Source: Agapetus fuscipes | Lineage: Eukaryota > Arthropoda > Insecta > Trichoptera > Glossosomatidae | Direction of reading: 5' to 3' | Assembly: GCA_951799405.1 (NCBI GenBank) | Contig: OX637359.1 | Coordinates: forward strand, 6,196,201-6,260,200 | DNA: 64,000 nt | Part shown: positions 45,701 through 57,700 of the stretch, one piece after another | How the letters are laid out: every line of letters begins with the position of its first letter | How positions within the stretch are numbered: position 1 is the first letter of the stretch | The notes under the pieces: model-generated | Seen by the model: the letters and a program-made list of their open reading frames with translations, nothing else | Databases searched by the model: none | What the model was told of the DNA's origin: nothing | Position numbers and translations under genes: made by a program

Positions 45701-48700
45701 CAAAACATACAAACAATTTGAAATTTTCACATTCCTAATCTCACTTTTCAAGTTTGAATCACGATTTTAGTATTTTCGTAGGAATAACACCTCTTTCATC
45801 CATCAGGCTTCACACTCTTCCAAAATGGTTTGACCGTTTTTGAATGAAATTTAGCATTTTAGAAAGGACCTGAGTTTTAAATTTAGAATATCAATGGATG
45901 AACCGCACTCGATGTTTCCTATGCCTAGCTTTGCCGCTTTACAGTTTCAGACCATTTTCCGAAAACGTGAAAATTAACCTAGATATGAATAATGTGAAGT
46001 TTGGTTACAATTGGATTTAAATTTTTGTATTGGCTCTGTTGTTGCATAAAGGCTGCTTCTTTATACATGGAAATAATTTATTCCATATACCCAAATGGCG
46101 TTGTGAAACATGCCGGGTACAGCTAGTAAATACATATTTTTTAAATTGAGTAGAAAGAATTACTTACAACAGGTCTGGGGTCATCTCCCAGCAGCTCTGG
46201 CTGCAGATCCGCCATCCAGTCAATGATGAGACCCGAGGCGTTCCCTCCAGTGGCTATGGTCAGCGGCTTGTCCCCGTCTGTGATGCCGGGCTCTGGCTTG
46301 ATCCTCTGCCCCCCGGGGTGCTGCTGCTTCTCCAGGATGGTGATCATGGCCTCCATCAGATTCTGGGTGTCGTACGTCTCAATCAAAAACCTGCCCGCTT
46401 GTTCCAGCATGTTTATAGGGCAGTTTTCCAGAGCTGAAAAGAATGTTGTGAAAATAAATATAATTTGTTGATCATCATCATCATCATCATCATTGGCAGG
46501 ACAACCCGGGGTGGGTCTTGGCCTCCAGCAACCGCTGTCAGCGCTGTCTATCCAACGTCTTCCTCCTCCAGTCCCACATTCCCACTGCCCGGCAATCCGC
46601 CACCACTCCATCCAGCCATCTTGAATGTGGTCTTCCCACTGTCCGGCGTCCCTACGAGTTCGTCATCACAATCATCTTCTCCAGGCTCCGATGGTCCATT
46701 CGCTGAATGTGCCCCAGCCAATGCAGTATGTTGATTAAGGTGGATCGAAATCGTTTTTTTGGGAATTTCGATTTCGCGTTATTGACAAAAGCTGCTCTAT
46801 ATCAATACAAACAATAAATTATAGTACCATTAGGTCGAAATATTTGATCTTATACTGCCCCAAAGACTCGAAAAGTTAATAAAATTCATAAAAACTGCTA
46901 TATACTTAACTTTTTTTTTTGTTTATTAAGAAAAAAATAATTGAAGTATAATGAAGTTCAAATTTAAGCACAAAGCATGATTTTCTATAAATGATAGAAA
47001 AAATACCCTTTTATGGCAAAAAAAAATGAAAAAATGGCAATCAACAGAAGTCTAGAAAAAAGTGATTTTAAGAGAATTGGTAATCTTTCTTTAGATTGAA
47101 AAAAGGCATTATTTGTCGTGATTCCAGGTTTGTTTTAATGAATCCATCTCTTCTGATAAGACCGCAAACAGCAGCTGAAGTTTCTGTTACATTTTTTACT
47201 AATTTTTCAGTGGTTAACGTGTAGCAAGGAAAATGGAAATGGCTTGAGATTAGTTCGTCAACAAGCAGTGGATTTTCTTAAAAACGTGATGTTAATTCAC
47301 CGTTCATAAATTTTGTAACAAGGGGCTTCGTGACATTATTTTCGTGCCAGTTTATCAGGTTTTTTTATAATTGTTTGCATCAAAATCAAGTTTTAGCCGA
47401 TCGTAGTTCGAATTCTCAAAATTGTTTCCTGTCGCGTTTCAATATTCCTCACAAGGCTAGAACTCATAAAAAGGCAAAGCAAGTGAGATATTTTTTGGAT
47501 GATTGAAATATCCATTTCTCTGAATAACAGGATGTAGTATCTGCTTTAAATTATCTGTCAAATATCAAGTCAGCTAGATTGTCTTGTGTAAGTGTCTAGC
47601 ACCATTAATGCAATGTGGTTAGTTTTGATGTAAGACCACATAAGAGCATCCACTTTCATTATATAATTGATAATATTAACAGCTTGTCAGATGGTTAAAA
47701 AAAAGAACATAAAGCCGTAGTATTCTGTGAGCCATCTTGAATACACTAGTTTTCCAGGTTTTCTTTTTAATAAGCTTTGAGAACAATATCCAGACTTTTT
47801 AGTTGTTCTCCGTCCAATAGGTAGATAACATTGGATAGTTAGAAACGAGACTATTGGAAGCTCTTCACAACTTTTTAATATCTTTTCTATCGGTTCAGAG
47901 TAACTTCTTGGTCCACTTGTACAACCATCAATATATTCAAATAATTGGCGCGGCAGTTCGTTGGCATGGAGTTGACAAATACACCACTGCAGCGGTTTTA
48001 CTAGATATTTTAATTTTTTTGGAATAAATTTACCAATTCCATCTCTATTAACAATAGTTCTATCACGTCCGATTACAGCAAAAAGGATGACATTGATATC
48101 TTTACTGATTAAAATATCCATATTTTTTCTTGTTATTATTGCTGCTTTTTCAGTGCTTAAAGAAATATGACCAATGTACTGTGACCTTGCGTCCTTAAGT
48201 AAACTAATATGCTCCTCTTTAATTATATTTCTCTTATGATCCACTACATTAAAGGTTTTTTTTTACGTCCATCAAAGTATAAACCCAAATCTTAGTAATC
48301 AGAATCAATGGTCACACCGCTGAACTTAGTTTTCTGCTTTTCACGGGCTCTTTTAATTTTATTTTGATCGAAAACTTTGGATGAATTGTTGTCTGAAATA
48401 ATACCAACGCTATGTTGCCAAAACAAGAGCAGCTTTAGCCTTATTGGAAATGCCAAATTTATCCACAGGTTTTTCCAGTAGGGCAAGGTCAATATTTCTT
48501 AATGAATATGAATACGAAGTTTGAGGTAGCGTTCTCTGAAGTGCTAGTTTTTCTATTACTGTTGAGACTGGTTGTTGAGAGACTTCAGTTGAAAGGTCAG
48601 ACAGATTTGGCAATGAACTTATAGATTTTTCTTCGTATGGTTCATATTTCTGTTTCCGGTTCAGCTTTTTTTTAATTTCCCGCAGTAGTTTTCAAGTCAA

Positions 48701-51700
48701 CACTCCTTATGATCATTTATCTTTTGGTTCTTTGATCAATCAGAATATTTTTCAGTTATCGGTACTTTAAGATGTTTTTCATAGTTAAATGAAGCCAATC
48801 TGTTGCATTAACACGCTGATATATCAAAAATACACTTAGGATCTCTCGCAAATTTGTATGCGCAAAAAATATGAGTAGCGTACAACTATAGTTACATCTC
48901 TGAGAGCACCGAATTGGTGACGCGCGTCTGCGCGGAGTAACAAATTTAGGGAGTGCCTCCACCCACCCCTCTCAAATTACAAGATACCAAACACGTAATG
49001 ATAACTATTTCATTCATTTTAAAGAAACAAAATTGTATTTCGTTTGATTTTATCTAATACTTGATTCTTAAACACAGGGGTAAAAATGAGTAGTTTTATG
49101 TATTTTTGTAATTTTTCTGATGACTTGGGGCAGTATAATTAGTTAATATTTTGATAAGGTTTTTTTTCATATCAGATACTCACCCCATAGAGCAACTGTT
49201 CTGCACAACGCAATTACGAAAAAATGATTTTTAATTTTTTCCATACATACAGCGATCCACCTTAATGTTGATCTTTATTGAGCGGACCACATCAGCGTCC
49301 TGGTACAGCTTATACAGTTCGGAGTTATATCTTCTTCGCCATATGTTTCTGTCCTTTATTGGACCATAAATACGTCAAAGTATTTTCCTTTCGAAGATGT
49401 TGAGAGAGCATTGGTCACGCTTGGTCAGTGTCCAGGTTTCGGAGGCATATGTGAGGACTGGTTTTATTAGGGTTTTGTACAGAGTGGTTTTACATTTCCG
49501 TGACAGTAGCCTCGACTTAAATTGTTGATAGTGTCAATTAAAATGAAAATTTTATAGAAATAAAGCAAGATGAATCTTTATTCTATTAAAACACTGTTTA
49601 ATTCCACTTAATTTTGTTAAAATGAAAAATTAAATATTTATAAATGAAGTGAAAGTAAAACAGTGATTTAATACACTAAGATTCATCTTGCTTCATTTTC
49701 TATAAAATTTTCTAATATCAAATATAAATTTTCACACAAACCATACAAAATATAAAATGAAAATGTCATAGTGTGTTTTCTTTAATTCAAACATATTTAA
49801 TAGATTGTTTATTAATATTTTTTTAAAGCTGACAAACAACCAATGAAAATCAGTCTTTTAATTGTTCTTGTTTACCTCTTGGACTGCCACACTGTTGTAT
49901 TTGCAACTTTAAAGATTCTGTACACAGCTAGAGGTGAAATGTCAGCCTTAAGGACAAATCTTAGATCATTGCCAACAAGCTGTCATGTACAATCTCTATC
50001 AGTTACATTTTTTTCCTAAGAGAATATTTTTTGATACAAAAATTGTGTGAACAATAAACGCGTTGCATAGAATCAAAGGCGGACTCAAATAGTACATGAT
50101 GTAAGTCAATGTCTCAAGCAACTCGAAGCTCCAAACTACAATATATGGTAAAAATTGCTGAACATCGGAGCGAGAGCACTGCCAGCCAAATTGGAATATA
50201 CTTTTCTTAAGGATCTTGGACTCAATAGATCCCAAATAAATGGCTTTCTGGAAAGACTGACAAAGACGGCCATCTCGGGATAATACCACATTTGGTTGTG
50301 AAGATCCGAGAGGCAGGACACCTCTAGGCATGCAATGTAATGAGTCAGATTTTACATATTGGGAGGAAGAATTCGGTGTTATGGCCGAGGGGGCCAAGTG
50401 GGCTGATCTTTCTAGCGTATTTGGAATAGAATAACGTTGGTTCGATAACTTTGACCCTGGTTCAACAGATGTAATTGGGTAATTATTAATTAATAATTCA
50501 TTAAAATAAACAATAATGAATTATTAATTGATGACATTAATACCTGTTTCTGGCCAGGCAGAATTGCATTCCTCTTAACAAATCTATTTAAAAAAAATTA
50601 ATAATGGGGGAGTTTTACCTACCATTAAAACTCTTATTATGTTTCTATAGATGTCTGGAGTCCATATTATGAGAGAAACAATCACTTTTTCCCTTTTATG
50701 TGGTTTTTTAGTCTATTCCTGGGTCTTTGATTTGCACTTTTTTACACTTTAGGCACTTTTCTACTCTATGGTCGCTTTTTCCCCATTTCCTGTTTCCCTA
50801 TTTCCAGTTCCCCCATATACCGGTGGCCATTTGTCATAAAGCTCATAATACACCAGGTAGGGGTTACCTGGACTCCAGACATCTATAGAAACATAATAAG
50901 AGTTTTAATGGTAGGTAAAACTCCCCCATTATGTGTTCTGAGAGATGTCTGGAGTCCATATTATGAGAGATCTGTCTATTATCTCCTGGTGACCGGGGAC
51001 GTCTTTATTTGATATTAACTGGTTGAAATAGGGAGGGATCTTCTGGAGCTGTATGTTTCAACATCTTTTTCTGATAGTATTTTCTGAAAGTGTTTTCTAT
51101 TGGGTAGTTCTCCAGCCAATTAAGTGAAGCGACCGCTGAACGTGTGCTGCCGGGAGTGGCCTCTACTCCTGCTGATTTTAGCGTGTTCTTTACCCATCCT
51201 CCTATGATTGTTCTTGTAGCTGCCTTCACTTGTCCTCGGGTGCTGATGAACAGGTTATAAATATTTTGTCCTGATCTCCTTTCGCGTGATAGTTCAATCA
51301 GCTTCCTTATCCAGAAGACTGGGTTGACGTTGTGTTCCTTGGATTCCAGAAGTGTATCTGTTTTTGATCCAACAAATGGAATTAACACAATTGATGTGCC
51401 TTCGTCTAGAATGTTTCCTTCTGTGATATTTAGCAAGGTCAGATCGTGTACTCTTCTTCCTGAGGATAACAGAAGTAAGATTGCTGTTCTACACGCAACT
51501 TCATAGAGAGAATCTGAACGAGGAGTGTTCCTGACTAGCCAGTCTTTCACTATCTGCGGATTCCACACAGGGGACTTAGGAGGGTTAATCCTTACCATTG
51601 CTATGGCTTTTAATGTATGTTTCACTAGGAAATCTGAGCTGAGATTCTTTTCCATCATTGGGTTGCAGAAGGTTACGATGGCTGACTTGTGTACCAGTAT

Positions 51701-54700
51701 AGTCCTGTATGACCGTTTTTTTTTTATGAACAGTTGCGCTAGATACCTTGCCAATTGATTAGAAGATGATGTGTTGGGATGGGTATTTTCCGCCAGTATC
51801 CAGCGGCACCATCTTTGCCAAGCAGGTTTATATGTGTTGAGTGTGGAAGCTCTCCATCCTGACAGGAGCAGTCTTTTCTCTTCCGCGTTTTGAAAGATTG
51901 CGCATGAGTCTGTGGAGTCTCTGGATACATAAGTTGAACTCATGTGTGCCGTCGTGGATGCGAACAGGTCTATATCTGGTACTCCGAAATGATTGAAAAT
52001 GGCCTTCGTTGCTGTTGATAAAAGATGCCACTCTGGAGGGGATCTTCCTCTTGATAGGTGATCCGCGTCTTCGTTGTATCTTCCCGGTAGGTACTGCGCT
52101 GTTAGCGAGATTTCCCATTGGCCTGCCAGAGTCAACAGATCTCGGGTAAGATTTAGGAGTGTTTTGGATCTGGTGCCCCCTTCCTTGCGGATGTAGGCGA
52201 CTACTGTCTTGTTGTCTGATTGTACCAGAATTTCTGAGCCAGAAAGGTCGTGCGCTGTGCGTTGCAGGGTTGTGAAAACAGCGAACAACTCTTTTCGTTT
52301 GGAGTGCCGCTTCTTTTGTTTGAACGGTCCACTGTCCTGACAGCATCAAGTCGTCCAGAGTTGCTCCCCAAGCTTAGTCTGACGCATCTGTTGTCAAGAA
52401 ACGTTCGCAGGTTTCCCTGTGGATGGAACTTGATTCGTTCGCATTCCCTATCCCCCACTCTATTACTTGTAAGCTGTCCTCGGTCATTTGTCATGACCTT
52501 CTTGGTGACAGGTGCTTCAGTGGCCTGCTCGCTATCTGCAATTGTCTGCAGTGGAGGCGACCATGAAGCTGGCAAAGTTTAGTCTTCCTAGGAGACTTTC
52601 CGCCAGTTTTAAGGACCATTTTCGAGAAGTCAGTATTGCTCGAAGTGAGTGGCACAATGCCACTTGCTTCCGGTAAGAAAGACCTTCTTGGTGACAGGTG
52701 CTTCAGTGGCCTGCTCGCTATCTGCAATTGTCTGCAGTGGAGGCGACCATGAAGCTGGCAAAGTTTAGTCTTCCTAGGAGACTTTCCGCCAGTTTTAAGG
52801 ACCATTTTCGAGAAGTCAGTATTGCTCGAAGTGAGTGGCACAATGCCTCTTGCTTCCGGTAAGAAAGGAATTTGCAATTGTTATGCGTGTCCCAAACGAT
52901 TCCCAAGTACTCTAATTGTTGAGTGGGGAAGAGCACTGACTTCTGGAGATTTACATACCACCCCAGAGATTGTAGGATATCTACTGCTAGATGCGATTGC
53001 CGACGAAGATCGTCCTTGGATTGGTTCGCAAGGAGGAAGTCGTCGAGATAAACGATTGTCCGGATATCTCGTCGCAGCAGTAAGTAGTTGGGCTACCCAA
53101 TTTGTGAGGGTTGCAAACATTCTGGGGGCAGATGAAAGGCCAAAGATGCGATTGCCGACAAAGATCGTCCTTGGATTGGTTCGCAAGGAGGAAGTCGTCG
53201 AGATAAACGATTGTCCGGATATCTCGTCGCAGCAGTAAGTAGTTGGGCTACCCAATTTGTGAGGGTTGAAAACACTCTGGGGGCAGATGAAAGGCCAAAG
53301 ATGCGATTGCCGACAAAGATCGTCCTTGGATTGGTTCGCAAGGAGGAAGTCGTCGAGATAAACGATTGTCCGGATATCTCGTCGCAGCAGTAAGTAGTTG
53401 GGCTACCCAATTTGTGAGGGTTGAAAACATTCTGGGGGCAGATGAAAGGCCAAAGATGCGATTGCCGACAAAGATCGTCCTTGGATTGGTTCGCAAGGAG
53501 GAAGTCGTCGAGATAAACGATTGTCCGGATATCTCGTCGCAGCAGTAAGTAGTTGGGCTACCCAATTTGTGAGGGTTGAAAACATTCTGGGGGCAGATGA
53601 AAGGCCAAAGGGCAGACTTGTCATCTGAAGTAATTCTCCTCGATAGACCAGTCGCAAAAATCTCCGATGTGCTATTGGGAGATGAAAGTAAGCTTGCGAT
53701 AGGTCTATTTTCGACAACCAATCGTTTGGCTGCAGAAACTCTGACACTTTGTAGTGGCTTATGAGTTTGAACAGAGCCGGGTCTAGGAAGAAGTTTTAAC
53801 GATTTCAGGTTGAAAATCATTCTCGGGGAATCGTCCGATTTGAGTGTTAGGAACATTTTTGATAAGAAACTCTGACACTTTGTAGTGGCTTATGAGTTTG
53901 AACGGAGCCGGGTCTAGGAAGAAGTTTTAACGATTTTGGTTGAAAATCATTCTCGGGGAATCGTCCGATTTGAGTGTTAGGAACATTTTTGATAAGAAAC
54001 TCTGACACTTTGTAGTGGCTTATGAGTTTGAACGGAGCCGGGTCTAGGAAGAAGTTTTAACGATTTTGGTTGAAAATCATTCTCGGGGAATCGTCCGATT
54101 TGAGTGTTAGGAACATTTTTGATAAGAAGCTGGGAGATGACTCCGCTGCCTCTATAACTCCGGATTCGGTCATTTCCTTTATTTGAGAGTCCATTTCGGG
54201 TGAAGGACTCGTCTGGTATAGCATTAAGTGGCTCCCTCTGGGAAACCAGATAATCTGTCCTTGGGTCCAAGACAACCCTAAGCCGTTTCTGACGCCGCGG
54301 CGGTGAACCTGATTCCGAAGTGTCATATCCGCATTTTTACATCCACACATTGAGATATATACTATAGAGTCGCAACCATCATACAATCAGGAAAAAAAAG
54401 TCAAGCCGAAGTCCGTTGGAAACGTTTTAATGCAGATGCAAGGAGACAATCAGTTTTTATCCAGCTTCTGCATCGAATAACGCGCACTGTACTCTCAGGT
54501 TAAAACGAGATAGCAATAATTTTAGCAAACACATGGCAGACTTCAAACACGACAAAAAGGGCTGGATGTCATAATTCTCTGATATAAAATTCCCCTACAG
54601 TAATACTATTAAAAATGAATGTCAGATTAAAATGAAATGTAACTTTAGTCCTTTACTTTTAAAAATAATATGAGCAAGTCTTCAACCAGCAACCCGGCAG

Positions 54701-57700
54701 TATACAACCTTATTGTCGGTGTCAAATGTGTAACATAATTTAAAATATATTTAAGAAAAACTTATTTTTTTCAAAAATAAATTGTTTTAATAATTAATCT
54801 GTGCTAGTATGTTGTGTTTTTTTTTTTTTTTTTTTTCATTTGTGCATGTTGTATAATTGATCAAGTTCACAAACAATGGTGTTTGAAAACTCCAATCACA
54901 ATATTTAGACATTTATGGCAATATGTATTACCACCTGTCACGTCCGTTCGCTGTGTAAGTCTGCGTGAGACTGACGAGCCTCAAAATCGGGTTTTTCTCG
55001 AGTACGACTTTTGACTTACTACAGGGTGCTACGTGTTTCGAGCAACGTTACGTCTCTAGTATATATACCTCAATGCATCCACATCACCTGAATCCTGTGA
55101 GATTTCGGCGGGAGGTGGCCCTTTTTTGTTATCACAACTCATAACACTGATTTTGATGTTATCTAAAGTAAAAACTCCGTTAAAATAACGAAAAACGTTT
55201 TTCGTAAATGCGTGGCATACCCACAAAAATACATTATATTTTTGTAGGTATGCCACGCTTATACACTTTTAAACACCACAATTTCGCCTGTTTTAGTTTT
55301 TAATTGTTCACAGGGACACAAGATGGTAAAATAACACTCTTTTTAAAATGTTTTTGCCCAGGAATATTGTCAATTCACTCAAATTTTCGAAGGTGAATTC
55401 AACTGACATGTGACCACAAGGGAAAAATGACGCTTTATGACAAATGGCCACCGGTATATGGGGGAACTGGAAATAGGGAAACAGGAAATGGGGAAAAAGC
55501 GACCATAGAGTAGAAAAGTGCCTAAAGTGTAAAAAAGTGCAAATCAAAGACCCAGGAATAGACTAAAAAACCACATAAAAGGGAAAAAGTGATTGTTTCT
55601 CTCATAATATGGACTCCAGACATCTCTCAGAACACATAATAACTAGTTGGGAGGAATTGGGAACGTTGTCATGACGAAAGGATCCTTAACCAGCCAGAGA
55701 CAAGTTGCAAGTCCTGTGACTCCCATCTCATCCTGACTCTGTGTTTGGGCCTTGAATTTTTTTTAAAGTAAAGACCTGACTCCGTGAGACTGTGGATTGC
55801 TTAGCTATTTCACAAATAGTTTTCGTAACAAACAACTTATATCTTCAGTTAAGATAAAGAAAAGTTTATGATTATGACTTACTCTCAACTAGGAAGTCTT
55901 TAGTGCTCCTGTTTCCAGGCGACATCTTAAATATTTCATATTTGCTGATGATCATTTTGTTGATGTCGGCCTTAGTCGGAGTCTTGTCGGTGCTCTGCAT
56001 CTTCCTGCCGGCTCCCTCGCAAAAACTCCTCAGCAGGGAAGTCAGGGGACTCGGGAAGTTTTCACCTGTAGACCGGTAGTGATGCATCAAAGTCTCCGCA
56101 ACTTTGATTAAGGGATCTTCAAACGGTGTACCACGGCAGAATAAAAGTAGCCGCATCAAAGGACAAGAGTACCGGACACTTTTCATAAAACCAGAGTTGA
56201 AATGGTGACACTTGGGGCTCTCCAAAATTAAACCCAAATAGATGACAATGCATTGAATGTACGGGCAGTCTGCCACTTTAAACTGAGGAAGCTTTGTGGA
56301 TTTTATTTCAGCGGAAATAATCTTTTGTAACGCCGTAAAAGCCACATTGATGTTTCCTTCGTAGTTTGAAGCTCCAAGGAACGCCGTAGCAAATAGAGGT
56401 CCAACTTGCTCTAAAGTGAGTCCTTCCGGTAGTTTGTTCTTGTCTTGATTGATCGTCATTGCTTTGTCCCATTGTTCTTTTGTATAGGAGCCGAAAATCG
56501 GAAGGGGAGGTAGTGGATCGTCAACCAAGACTGGTTCATCAGGGTATACGGGTTCTTGTAGACCCAAAGCCGAGTAGAAACCCTTTCCTCCGATGGCGCC
56601 TCGTCTCCATTGCACCCCGACTAATTGAGCCATATAACCTCGCTCTACCACTAAACCGGAGACTGTTTCTGCCGGGCATGCATCTAAGGCACTCAATAGA
56701 CCACTCATGGAGTCCACAGGTATTCCAAAGCTCTGGATGAACAGGACAAGTTGCTGGGCGTCTAGATCTTTGAGTCCTGCTTGTATTAGAGCCGGCTGAG
56801 AGGAACGGACCATCTTCAGTTTGAGCCAGTCCGGGAACAGTAGAGCTTCTTCGGATGTGTCTACTAGGAAGGCTTTGGGAGCGTTGGGGCCCAGCCACAC
56901 CGACAGGAACCATTTGAATATCTCTTCATTTGTATCCACTGCAACAAAACACAATGTTTGAAATTGGATAAGTTAGAAGAAGTGAAAGATTGTATCTGAC
57001 TGTGGTCGGCTATATAGTAAGCATTTCTACATGCCTTTCCACACAGTTTAGTCCGGTGTCAGATTGGAAGTCGCGAAGTGTATGGGCATATACGTTAGCT
57101 TTACCAGGTAGCGGAAACTGGATTGTAAGAAAAGGCACTTAGGGTGTGTAGTTCCAACAAAAGTTTAGATAACAAAGGTTAAGATAGATTTAAACTCAAC
57201 AAAAAAGCTACCTGAATGATTCTCATAAGTTTACCCTCTTTATTTCATTTCAAATTGCACAATTTTGTAAAAGCTACTGGCTAGAAATAGAAAAAAAATG
57301 AAGGCTGTTACATTGTTAATTATTTTACTGGGGTTCTTTTAATTAAACTGTGATTTATTTATTTAACAAGATTTATTTATATTTATTACTCTTGGTTACA
57401 CAGTACATCTCTCTCTAGCTTATAAGAACTTTGCGGCACAATGTTGAAAGATACTCTCTGGCTCTCACATAACCGCTGCCTCTATTTATACGGCCATACC
57501 GTTGGTTCTCGCGTATTCGAGAATATGCCACATACTTCCATAATGGATTTTTCAAAACACTTCCAGATTGTTTGACACATACCCGCGTGCTTCGGCGCAT
57601 GTACTACGAATCCATAGTTTGTAAAAAAAATGAATATACGCCGGAGTTAACTCACATTTGCTGGGCCCGTAGGTGAGGAGAATGATGATGGCGTGAACAA

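Larger units (their letters stand above)
46466..49510 (-). mobile_element. LINE (family of 43.8 kb) split by a DNA transposon
   Basis: The tail (CAT repeats at 46478-46493) and ORF end lie at 46466-46735; the upstream part (YRRYNSELY and [12 protein letters not shown] codons and further RT-proximal sequence) is at 49265-49510. The two halves join exactly when the 46736-49264 insertion and one 8-bp repeat are removed. 5'-truncated near 49510. Confidence 0.75.
52300..54240 (-). pseudogene. DIRS reverse transcriptase, rearranged
   Basis: RT blocks remain in order: [69 protein letters not shown] (catalytic YLDD) and [20 protein letters not shown]. Three tandem amplifications and several frameshifts separate them, so no continuous product is possible. 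Gag sequence joins RT near 54240 through a deletion. Confidence 0.8.
50603..55640 (-). mobile_element. DIRS-like tyrosine-recombinase retroelement
   Basis: Inverted terminal repeats of about 200 bp (50645-50841 against 55430-55600) with AAT at both outer ends. Next to the left repeat, 50870-50974 is complementary first to the left outer end (50603-50666) and then to the right outer end (55600-55640). This is the internal complementary region that defines DIRS1-like elements. On the minus strand come a gag start, RT, RNase H and tyrosine recombinase. Most of gag is deleted, the RT is scrambled by tandem duplications, and a 728-bp DNA element interrupts gag. It occupies INTS1 intron 5. Confidence 0.92.

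Noticed and set aside
46732..49268. TTAA target duplication (piggyBac or Kolobok type) for the 2.5-kb transposon
   Set aside because: TTAA is partly inside the TIR. Alignment with the uninterrupted LINE copy shows the duplicated host sequence is the 8-bp ATGTTGAT.
53211..53548. Repeated plus-strand ORFs starting [12 protein letters not shown]
   Set aside because: Antisense reading of the 155-bp DIRS RT repeats.
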